Below, one piece after another: positions 45,828 through 55,538 of a stretch of DNA of 64,000 nt. The DNA is from Podaxis mareebaensis (taxonomy: Eukaryota > Basidiomycota > Agaricomycetes > Agaricales > Agaricaceae), in assembly GCA_018524725.1 (NCBI GenBank), contig JAEUWP010000400.1, positions 62,001 to 126,000 of the forward strand, read 5' to 3'. The notes under the pieces were generated by a model. The model was not told the DNA's origin. It saw nothing but the letters and a program-made list of their open reading frames with translations, and did not search any database. The translations under genes and the position numbers were made by a program. Each line of letters starts with the position of its first letter. The stretch's first letter is position 1.

Positions 45828-46971
45828 CTAAAGTCTGGTCACAGCCCACTTCATTAGATAAAAAACTGTCCCCTCAGCGGCGACTAAATCCTTCCTTTCG
45901 TCCTCCAACAGTTCGATATCAATCCGCACACTTCCCTTCTTGAACACTTGTCCATCCCAAAGCTCGTGCCACGAATCAGGCGAATGACAAAACTGATTAT
46001 ATCCCTTCATATTGAGAGGATCCGTTCTGTAGCCCTTGACTGGTGTGGCGTTATGTGCTCCAAATATCACAGAGCCTGATTCTGGCGAAAACAGTGTAGC
46101 CACCTGTCTGGCCAACTCCAACTGCTTAATTTCGTCGAAGAGATGGAAAAAAGATGAAGCATGAATCACAGCTACGTGACCCTGAAGAGGATTGAGCGAT
46201 GTAAGTGAGTGAAGGTTGGTCGGTTTCGGGTGTGTAGGCGGCGAATCAACGTAAAAGGGCTCCCTGGGTGATATCATTTCCGGATCAAAAGCATCCCCAG
46301 CAATGAATGCTGCTGGAAATGTTCTTGGTGTTGACCGGAAGAGTTCATGTCCATATTCCCAAAATTCTGTTCCAAAAAAAATGAGGAATAATTGGTGAGT
46401 GTTTAGAATTTGTCAGTCTACCTGGGTGAAGGTCGGAGGCTAGTGCATACTGGACTGGCCATCCATCTGCTACAACTTTGCGTAGGTCGTTCCTGACTTT
46501 TCTTTTACGTGAGGCTCGGGTGTGATAACAACCGAAGACTTTGAGACATACAACAGCAACCGATGTCGAGAAGAAGTGCCTCTGGACGTTCTCGGGCTAA
46601 CTGCAAGACCTGCTGATAGACAGGCTGGCGTGAAATCTTCAGTCTGGATTTTTCAGAGTAGGTCAGGCACAACAAATTTGTACATGACCTTGTAGAATGC
46701 AAAGCTCACTTAACAAACCCGAACCGCCTGATGCATGGATAACCGTAAATCTGGTTAATCACAGTTGAGACCAGAATGGGAAAGATACTTCAGCACTCAA
46801 TACCTCATATGCCTGCTTTTGAATGCCGATAATGTGGCGCCTCAGCTCCTCGTCATCTGTGATTCCAGTCAGTTCTTTAAAGAAAGCCTCCTCATCCGCC
46901 TCAAGTGAAAATAAGCTGTCGTCAAGAGGAGGTCGTTTGCTTGCATCAGTAAAGATAGACTCAGGACTCAT
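45828..46971 (-). CDS. AusD/Trt5-like methyltransferase, copy 2 (altered motif I)
   Basis: Same exon plan as copy 1. Starts MSPESIFTDASKRPPLDDSL and keeps TGITDDEELRRHIIGIQKQA, IYGYPCIRRFGFVK, LKISRQPVYQQVLQLARERP, ALLLDIGCC, then RNDLRKVVADGWPVQYALAS. In the other copies the segment after DIGCC begins (V/F)GxDLR or similar; here the glycine position reads Arg. That may weaken SAM binding. The rest is typical: EFWEYGHELFRSTPRTFPAA, LTSLNPLQGHVAVIHASSFF, HLFDEIKQLELARQVATLFS, ending YLMKWAVTRL. The frame is open in every exon, so the gene can make a protein even if its activity is in doubt. Confidence 0.82.
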
Positions 46972-47125
46972 AATGGCGAATGATATTTCTGTTTGAGGAG
47001 GGCATTGACTCGGTCTGGACCACCTGATCCGGATTACATAAGAAGCTTGCCATTCACCTCTGTTAAAGGCTTTGATGCCCCCGAAGATGTATTCTTGTAC
47101 AGGCATTACATTGACTGTCCAAGGG

Positions 47126-48311
47126 TCAGAGTCTAGTGATACACCATTTCATGTAGTAGAAGGTTCCATTCCTACCGCACTCCATAAACGAACACTCATC
47201 CACCGTCCATTCTACTTCAACCTTAACACTTCCCTTCCGGAATATCTGCTCCTCCCAAACGTTCCTCCATGATTTAGGGGAGTGCCAAAACTGAGTGTGC
47301 AGGAGTCCATCCGCGAGTACCTCTGTTCTGGTTCCTTTCTCCGGACGTCCATAATGCCCCCCAAAAATCATGGAACCCGGTTCGTGTGAAAGAAGACTAG
47401 CAACTCGACGGGCCAGATCTAGCTGCCTTTCTTCATCAAAAAGATGGAAAAACAGAGAAGCATGTACGGCAGAAAGGTGTCCTTGCAAGGGATTGAGAGA
47501 CGTCAAAGAAGTGAGGTCAGTCGGCTTGGGAGTTGAAGGTACAGAATAAGACGGCTCTCGAGACGATAGTATTTCCGGGTCGAACACGTCACCGGGAACG
47601 AAGGCTGCCAGGAAAGTTGACGGTGATGTCCTATATAAGTCGTGTCCCCACTCCCAGAACTCTGTGTCGAAAAGCCCTTAGCGGTTTCAGCCAATCATGA
47701 CATAAAATAGTCCTACTCGCACAAAGATCAGAACCTATTGTCCTTGTCGCTGGCCACCCATCAAACACGACCTTCCGCAAGTCGCTTCCGACTTCAGTAA
47801 CAGTGATGAGCATGGTTGTGGATGTGAGGAGAGAAAAAGTGCGTACAACAACAACCGATATCTAGGAAAAGTGCCTCTTGGTGTTTTTTGCACAACAGTA
47901 GAGCCCGTTCATAATACGGCAATCGCGAGATAGGAAGCCTGAGGAGGGAAGAGGCTTAGCACAGTGTGGCGTCGTTGTTTTATCTCACCATACTTTGCAA
48001 AGGTGAAGTGACGTATGCAAGGATACGGGAAAACCTATAAGGAGGGAGCGTTCAGCACGTCTCGGACTAGTCCGTGCAGTGAGTTTGCCCACGTCGTAAG
48101 CCTGGGCTTGAACCCTTATAACATGTTGCTTCAAATCCTCGCTGTCCGTAATTCCTGTGATCTGCTTAAAGAATCTTTGTTGTCCTTCATCCAAGTTATA
48201 CAGCGTCGAGTCCAGTGGAAGGGGCCCTTCATTGGTGTGCGGAGGAGTGAGAGTATTCGCGGGAGGCATCTGTGATTGAGTTCGTGCAGAGCCAGAGCTA
48301 GACAGATGCAT
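47126..48311 (-). CDS. AusD/Trt5-like methyltransferase, copy 3
   Basis: Complete copy. N-terminal region MHLSSSGSARTQSQMPPANT (a second in-frame ATG at 48269 begins MPPANT and may be the true start), then LPLDSTLYNLDEGQQRFFKQ, TGITDSEDLKQHVIRVQAQA, VFPYPCIRHFTFAK, LPISRLPYYERALLLCKKHQ, ALFLDIGCC plus GSDLRKVVFDGWPATRTIGS, EFWEWGHDLYRTSPSTFLAA, LTSLNPLQGHLSAVHASLFF, HLFDEERQLDLARRVASLLS and HEPGSMIFGGHYGRPEKGTR. Ends YYMKWCITRL. The last exon is most like that of copy 4 (FGGHYGR, EVEW or DVEW), suggesting these two split from each other later than from copies 1 and 2. Confidence 0.85.
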
Positions 48312-49606
48312 TATTTATATTATGAGCCCATTGCACTATCTGCTGGGCCGCTAGAACTAATTTGATTAATATCATGATGCCGGGAGGCTGAAGATTGTTT
48401 GCCGGGTTGGAAATGCTGTCGTTTTACAAAAAAAAGTTCACTTGAGCACACAATAACCTAGTAACGGTTCCATATCTCCTTATTCGGCGTTCAACCACTA
48501 GCAACTCTTTTAAGCCAGTGGCTATGTTGCCGTGGGGTCCAGGCGGAGTCGCCCCACTATACAATACAATACAATCAAAGGGAGTACCTTACGAGTCGCA
48601 TCACGAGATTAGATCCTTTTGGGCTGTAACTGGTTCGAGTACCAGGGATAAAACACTGCAAGGCCAATAAGACAATCCCGGAAAGCAGGTGTCAAGACTT
48701 CGATCAATTAAGTTACAGAGCATAATGTTGAAGTAGATGCACGAAGGATTTGGTTGGTTATAAAAGCTCCGTACTGAATTGTCCAATACCTCTCCCTGGT
48801 GCTATCTCAACCATATAGAACCCGGATCGCTTGACGAATTTTGGCATTCATTTCTCCTTGGAACGCCATTGTATCCTTCAGTTCAGGATTCCGGAAACAC
48901 GGTTCCGAGGAGCCATGTATACTGATGCCATCGTTCGAACATGGGCCCTACATTGGGAACTTCTTTAAGGTGGTAACGATTATTGGTAAGGGACGCGATA
49001 ATAGATTGACGCCACAATCCGAGATGAGCACCACGAGTTCATGCGTAGGGGCCAAAATCCTCCTGAGGTGAAAAAATAGCAGTCGGCCGCCATACGGATC
49101 TTCAAGGAGGGACCCAAAGAACAACAGAAGCCCAGAATAGTCTTGCACAAGTTTCCAATTAAGGCATATCTAGCGTCTCATCTGCTGTCCACCTTGTACA
49201 GTAGTCCTTCAGGGGCGAGCATCGATGTTGAATTGGGTAAATCAAGGGATGGTAGAGCGTGGATTATGAGGGCATGCCTCCCGATCGTAATGGCCGTAAT
49301 GCTTATTGAGCGTTGACAGGCGTTGGTAATGTTGCTTGCAGCTTACCTAAAGGATCCGGTGTTGATGTCAGGAACTACTCGTGGGCATGCATTCTGTCAC
49401 AAGTCGCAGACCGCTTTAGTCCGAATTCAGGCAAGCTGCGCAGTGCACATTGCTAAGCATTGTATCTCACCAGATCCCAAATAGCATGTTCCATGACGCA
49501 CAGACAGGTCGTTAGCTAAAAGTGACGATGGCATAGGGGGTCGAATGCGGTTAATCGTCGGCTTCATTCTTTAGGTATATCGCGACAAAAAGCAACTGCC
49601 TGTGCC
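48312..49606. other. Spacer between methyltransferase copies 3 and 4
   Basis: About 1.3 kb. No supported gene and no clear methyltransferase remnant. This gap is longer than the others in the array, so a lost copy could have stood here. Confidence 0.35.
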
Positions 49607-50737
49607 CTACAACCTGGTAACACACCACTTGATGTAGTATACCTTCCCATTCTTTTGCAACTCCTTGAAGTGGCTAGCATCCTCGACCCACTCTACATCA
49701 ACTTTGACCGTTCCTTGTTTGAAAACCTTCCCATTCCAAATCTCCTTCCAAGATTCTGGTGAATGCCAGAACTGCGTGTGCTCCTTCCAATTTCCAAGAA
49801 TCTCCGTCCTCAAACCCTTCTCTGAGCGACCATAATGCCCCCCGAAAATGACAGAGCCAGGCTCAGGAGAAAGCAGTGCAGCAAGACGGCGGCCAAGTTC
49901 AAGTTGTTTCTCCTCGTCGAACAGGTGGAAAAACAGGGATCCATGGATTGCAGCGACATGCCCTCTCAAGGGATTGAGAGAAGTCAGAGGGATAAGGGAC
50001 TCTGGCCTCGCCTCAGGCAGGGGTGGCGAAGAAAGCGGTTCCTGGAGGGTGGTTGTGCTGTCACTGAAAGCGTCACCGCTGACAAACCCTGCGGGGAATG
50101 TCTCTGGGGTTGTTCTATACAGCTTATGGCCAAGGTCCCATAGCCCTGACATGGTAAGATGAGCTCGAGTCATAAGGGACGAGTCAAGCTGGTCAATATA
50201 TACATACCGACGAAGAGGTCTGAGGCAATAACATCCTTTACTGGCCAACCATCGAACACGGCTTTGCGCAAGTCACTGCCGACTAGATGTACATAAATCG
50301 ATCCGGTCTGACAAACCAGAAAAGCCTGCACTCACAGCAGCATCCAATATCAAGTAAAATGGCACCTGGACGCTCTTGGGGTAGCTTGAGGATCTTATGG
50401 TAATTGGGCAATCGCGCAATAGCTAACCTAGACAAAGCTCTGGCCATCGCAATCAAATAAGGTTGATTTACTCACTTTGCAAAGGTAAAATAGCGGATGC
50501 AAGGGTACGGAAAAACCTATGGTACAGTGTGAGCATGGCATGACCTACTACATGCGGCAGTCAGGTCGATACTTTGTATGCTTCCGCTTGGACTTCCAAG
50601 ATGTGACGCTTCAGTTCCTCGTCGTCTTCAATGCGAGTAACTTTCTTCAAGAAATCGCTCTGTCCATCGTCCAGATTGTACAGACTCGCATCCAATGCTG
50701 GAGCAGCAGGGGCGGCTTTGAGATGATCTTCGCTCAT
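49607..50737 (-). CDS. AusD/Trt5-like methyltransferase, copy 4
   Basis: Complete copy. Starts MSEDHLKAAPAAPALDASLY at 50737, then NLDDGQSDFLKKVTRIEDDE and ELKRHILEVQAEAYK, FPYPCIRYFTFAK, LAIARLPNYHKILKLPQERP, GAILLDIGCC plus VGSDLRKAVFDGWPVKDVIA, LWDLGHKLYRTTPETFPAGF, LTSLNPLRGHVAAIHGSLFF, HLFDEEKQLELGRRLAALLS, PEPGSVIFGGHYGRSEKGLR, and the end YYIKWCVTRL. The N-terminal part reads VTRIEDDEEL where siblings have TGI(Q/T)DDEEL. Six exons. Confidence 0.85.
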
Positions 50738-51231
50738 TGGGCTGTTTGTGGGTTGGTTCTAAAGAGCACCGACTGTTGGCAAACACTTTATATGTGGTAA
50801 GCCTCTGCCATTCAGGTTTGCAGCGCGTACGGCAGCGTGATTCGATGATGCTGAGCGGCCTTCTTCCAACTGAAAAGCCTATCAATGAGGGTGAGTTGAG
50901 AGTGATCTGCATCAGCTAGCTCGGCGCGGGACCAACCTCTCAGAGTCATCCAAAAGCATCGAACAATAAGTTGTTGCATGAACTGTGACTCAGAATAAAT
51001 GTATCATCTGAATTGAAAGCTTTGGAGTTCGGTAAAGGCCGCTCGAAGATCGGAGTCATTCTGACGAGGAAACCTCATTGCCTTTGTGTTTAATTCAAGC
51101 TTGCAGTAGGCGATGAGAGAAAGCTGAACATTGATGATCTTCTTTGAATTATCTATTATTGGCCATCTGGGGGAGTCAGTGAGAAGAATAGGAGTCGGGA
51201 GACGCGAGGAGTCGATGTACCTCGACTACGT
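50738..51231. other. Spacer between methyltransferase copies 4 and 5
   Basis: About 490 bases; contains the presumed promoter of copy 4. No gene seen. Confidence 0.4.
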
Positions 51232-52136
51232 TTATAATCTCACAACAGACCAGTGCATAAGATAAATTGGTTCCGTACCTAGTACAACGTCCTGCATGGG
51301 CACATCTTCCTTATATTCAACTTCAACTTCCACAGTCCCTTCCTTAAAAACCAGGCCATCCCACAGCTGACGCCAACTCTCAGGAGAATGCCAGAACAGC
51401 TTGTTATCGCCGGGGGTAAGAACCTCCTTCCGAGATCCCTTCTCCTTCCGAATGTAGTGTAGCCCGAATATAATGGAGCCTGGTTCGGGAGAGAGGAGAC
51501 CCGCCAACCGGTGTGCCAAATCAAGCTGTTTGTCCTCGTCGAACATGTGGAAAAACCACGACGTGAAGATGGCCGAAACCTGTCCGTGCAGAAGGTTGAG
51601 AGACGAGATTGACGCGAGAGATGTGGGTCGTAGGTGAGCGAGAGGTTCCTCTGAAGTCAATAAAGTAAATATATGCCCTGGAACATATGTGACCGGGCAT
51701 GTAGACGGGCTGGACTTGAAAAGCTCATGCCCGAGATCCCAGAAAGCTGTTGATTTGTATTAATATGTCCACCTTTGTTTCATGGTGACTAGGAACTGTT
51801 TACCTGGATTGAGTCACAAGCAATAGCGTTCTTCACCGGCCATCCATCTGCGACTACTTTTTGGATGTCGCTTCCAACTAACGTCTCTTTAGCTAGGGTG
51901 GAGGAGGAAGGGAGATACAACTTACATCCACAACCGATCTCAAGAAAAATAGGTTCTGAGTGTTCTTGAATTAACCGCAGCACATGCTGGTACCGCGGGT
52001 GACGGGAAATCGCAAGCCTATCAACAGGTGAGACCACGATCCTGTATGAAATATTCAATAACAACATACACCTGGAAACCGACGGTTAGGAACACTTCGC
52101 ACAGGTGAAATACCGAATGGAAGGGTAATCGTAAAC
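51232..52136 (-). pseudogene. AusD/Trt5-like methyltransferase, copy 5, N-terminal exon missing
   Basis: The catalytic exons are present and open: VYDYPSIRYFTCAK, LAISRHPRYQHVLRLIQEHS, EPIFLEIGCG joined to FGSDIQKVVADGWPVKNAIA, AFWDLGHELFKSSPSTCPVT, ISSLNLLHGQVSAIFTSWFF, MFDEDKQLDLAHRLAGLLSP and EPGSIIFGLHYIRKEKGSRK, ending YLMHWSVVRL. The conserved N-terminal exon with the DDEELK...VQAEAY block is not found in the next several hundred bases upstream, and no good start codon joins in frame. Motif I also differs (EIGCGFGS instead of DIGCCxG). Either the first exon has diverged beyond recognition, or this is a decayed copy. Confidence 0.65.
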
Positions 52137-52775
52137 CCGAGGGCCTCTTGAGCGTCCAACCACACAAATGAAAGGTTGTAGGCTCGGTAAATGCATGTGA
52201 AACCTCTCCCAGGGGTGAATATCGGAGGGCCTAGGTCGAATTGAGAGAGACATTGCATACATGAAGAAACTGTCTCTGAGGGGGTAACGATGCTGAGTTT
52301 GTTGCGTAAAATGATCGCAAGCCGAGTGGACCCATCTTCAAGCTTCAAATGCAACCCCTTGAAGGAATCTGGCAAAAAGCAGGGCCCGACTTTGTCGTCC
52401 GAGAATTTCTGTCAGGAACAGCCAAAGTATCTATCGCAGATAACCTGATCGATAGAGTCAAGCCATGCTTAAGACGATCCGAGCTGTGGGTTTGTTCACA
52501 GCACAGCTTCGCGATGCATATTGAAGTTCAAATGTGTCTTAGTATCCAGGGGTAGCACGCCATAGTCTATACGTTCATGAGTGGCAGACAAGATCACGTT
52601 GAAAGCTGGGTTTTCATGAAGGCACTCGAAAAGCTGTGAAGGGAGCCCTGAGCAACTCGCGGCGCGAGAACTCAATAGCCGCCCACACTCAGTTCCGCAA
52701 GGTGGCACGACTTGGTACCTCGTCGCAACAGCGCTTTGAGTCTTCCCGGTTTGGAGCCCACAATCAGGACATCGA
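52137..52775. other. Region upstream of methyltransferase copy 5 and the acyltransferase
   Basis: About 640 bases. A minus-strand frame at 52055-52375 is open but unlike the expected first exon of copy 5. The right end is the promoter of the MBOAT gene, whose start lies at 52776. Confidence 0.4.
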
Positions 52776-54122
52776 ATGGATTGGTTAGTCCATTGTGTTT
52801 TCCTGTATCAATTCAGTCGACTTGACCACATGTGCGAACTCTAACAGGATATATGACTTCATCCCCCCGCCGGAGGCCCGGGGACCCCTCACATGGCAAT
52901 CTTTCACTACAGACGTTCTCCCATCTATCACTCTTTACCTCCTTACTGCTTATCTGGTTCTGGCGCCTGGCACGCTGCCCATTCGCTTGACGCTCCTTCC
53001 AATAACCCTCTGGTCGTTTTTTCGAACAGCAACGCATATTGACCTCGTTTATGGGTTGAAGCATCGGGAAGGGTTGGTGTACTTGAACCAAGGGCTCACG
53101 GTGAGCGGCTCCCACCTCTTTTGAACGTTTTTCAGGCATGTTCATCTCTGTAGCTCGCAATGACAACCGGAGCAGGACGCTGTATTACATGGTCGTATCA
53201 ACAAACACCCTACCAAAGGCTGTACCGAATCCCTGGCGAAGCAAAATCCAAAGACTCATCTACTCCAAGCAAGTTCACTCGCCTCTGGGACTCCTTAGAT
53301 CTAGCAACCAACCTCCGCGGCCATGGCTGGAGCTGGTCGCGTGGCCTTCGTGTCCCCGAGGAAACCCGACCTACACATTCACGAAGCGCTTTCCTCTTTA
53401 CCACCCTCTTCAACTTCATCAAATATATGGTTATCGCGGACCACCTACACTGGGCTATACAGTGGTTTGGGCCTACCACCCTCGGGGCACCATCAGGGGG
53501 CACAATCTACGACTTCTCTCGCCCACTCATCCATAACCTCCTACGCTCAACTTTCATCAGTTTCCTCGGCGGCCTCCTCGTTTGTACATCTATACAAACG
53601 GCCTATGAGTTCCTCACACTCATTGGCGTAGGCATCTTCAACCAACATCCCCTTCAATGGCCCCCCGTATTCGACTCACCCTGGCTCGCAACCTCCCTAA
53701 CTGAATTCTGGGCGAAACGCTGGCATCAGATCTTCCGCGACATGTTCATCTCCGTAGGGGCAAAACCTCTCTCCATGCTTATAGGTCGTTTGGGCGGCGT
53801 CATCGGCGCATTCCTTGTTTCCGGCATCCTTCACGATTTCGGATTATGGGGTATGGGCCGGGGTGCGGAGTTCTCAACTGTAGGAGGATACTTCCTCATG
53901 CAAGGCTTCGGCATCATCTTGGAACACACATGGAGGCACTTTACTGGTGCACGTGTAGGTGGGTTTGTAGGGAGGATATGGGCAGTATCTTGGGTTGTCG
54001 TGTGGGGTAATTTGATTGTAGATGCTTGGTGTCGCAAAGGTCTAGCCGCGAGCATCTTTCATCAGGATCGATATAGACCCAGTTTCTTGACTTTGGGACC
54101 TCTACCCCTTCCCTCGGCTTGA
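52776..54122 (+). CDS. Wax-synthase-like membrane-bound O-acyltransferase
   Basis: A polytopic MBOAT-type enzyme of the fungal wax-synthase-like group, which includes acetyltransferases such as AusQ in meroterpenoid pathways. Three exons: an 8-base first exon (52776-52783), 52848-53100 and 53154-54122, giving about 409 residues. The tiny first exon restores the start: MDWIYDFIPPPEARGPLTWQ. Then LPSITLYLLTAYLVLAPGTL, a catalytic-region block WAKRWHQIFRDMFISVGAKP (the family's FW..RWH.. motif) and GAFLVSGILHDFGLWGMGRG with the conserved His-Asp, and several membrane helices. It starts head to head with copy 5 of the methyltransferase array. Acyl donor and acceptor are unknown. Confidence 0.86.
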
Positions 54123-54497
54123 CTGCCACCTTCCGTCATGTAACCACGAGAATGATAACGAGATTGGCTCACCTAATGTCTACTCATACTGTAATACGCT
54201 ATCTAATGGGGGGGTTATATGTGATATTATGGTTGACTCTTCAATTTGACTTTCCTTGGTCAACAATTACTCCCGTTTTTGCATCCCGGTTTTATCGGGA
54301 GGCTCTTCTCCCGCCATGAACTCTTTGGTAGGTAACATTGCCAGGTTAGTAGTCATTGCTGTCACACTAGCAACATGTGCGCCTAGAAAACCGCATTAAG
54401 AAAGTCCGCTGGATGCTTCCACCCTAACCTTTCTAATCTTAACGCCGGACCTCAGGCCTCAGGGATATCCTACACCTACGACATCCAACGAACGCAA
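54123..54497. other. Intergenic before the epimerase gene
   Basis: About 375 bases; no gene seen. Presumed promoter of the epimerase gene. Confidence 0.45.
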
Positions 54498-55519
54498 ATG
54501 AAACTAGCCATTACAGGCTGCAACGGCAGTGTAGGCAAGCGCATCGTGTTGCTCGCGCTCAAGCGCGGGTATACCGTGTTCGGGCTGGACCTCACGCCCC
54601 TATCCGATGAACTGGCCGCCCATCAAGATAAATTCACATTCCACCAGATCGACTTGAAGGATTACCATCGCGTCCTAGATATTCTCCAGAACTCGGAATG
54701 TGAAGCTGTCATACATCTTGCTGCATTCCGAGATCCGACAGATTACAAAGTACAAACACACAATAGGTTTGGTTCTCTTTTCCGGGGATTTCAAGCTGTT
54801 GAGACATGGGGTTTAGCAATGTCGTATTATCATGGAACATTCTACGAGCATGTGCAGAGGTACACTCTCTGTCCCTCATAAACCAACGATCAAACTGATA
54901 TGATCCCGACGCATAGCTGGGAATAACACGAATTGCACAAGCGTCTAGCGTCAATGTCGTAACGATGATCTATAGCGTCCAACCACAGTTCAAGTACTTC
55001 CCTATCGACGAAAATCACCCTTGTGAGCCAGATGAGCCGTACGGTCTATCCAAATTGTACGTCGATCTATAATTGCCACGATGCAACGCGGGCATTCATA
55101 TAATCGACCGCAGAATATGTGAACTCCAAGCCGATACCATCACTCGACGCTATCCCACTCTCCGGATTGCGAGCCTCCGCCTGCACTGGTCCGTCCCCAA
55201 CAGGTCCCTTGCGCGACGCGAGAACCTGCAACGCGCATCGATGGATCTTTGGGGATACGTTCACGAAGATTCTGCTGCTGATGCGTTCCTGTTGGCCATT
55301 ACCTGCGATACGAGTAAATGGTCATCGAGACATGAGGCGTTTTTCATTGCTGCGCCAGAGATTGCTGCAGACGAGGATAGTGCAAGGTTGAAGGCGCAGT
55401 ATCGGCCTGAGGTGCCGGTGAGGGAGGGATGGGAGCTCAATGGACGGAAGGGATTTATTGATTGTAGCAAAGCAGAGAGGATGTTGGGGTGGGTCCATAG
55501 AGATGTTGTGCCAGAGTGA
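54498..55519 (+). CDS. NAD-dependent epimerase/dehydratase (extended SDR)
   Basis: An extended short-chain dehydrogenase, probably acting on a sugar nucleotide or another small hydroxy compound. The N-terminal Rossmann motif is MKLAITGCNGSVGKRIVLLA (GxxGxxG), followed by AVIHLAAFRDPTDYKVQ, QASSVNVVTMIYSVQPQFKY, and the active-site YxxxK in EPDEPYGLSKY. The last part has LRIASLRLHWSVPNRSLARR, DLWGYVHEDSAADAFLLAIT and the end GFIDCSKAERMLGWVHRDVV. Several short introns. The C-terminus stops 20 bases before the stop of convergent NPR3, so the two transcripts must overlap. Confidence 0.85.
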
Positions 55520-55538
55520 AAGCAAGTCCAATGGTTGA

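Noticed and set aside
48630..48660. CTGGTTCGAGTACCAG, which looks like a tRNA T arm
   Set aside because: The loop is one base short, and I find no acceptor stem, D arm or anticodon arm around it.
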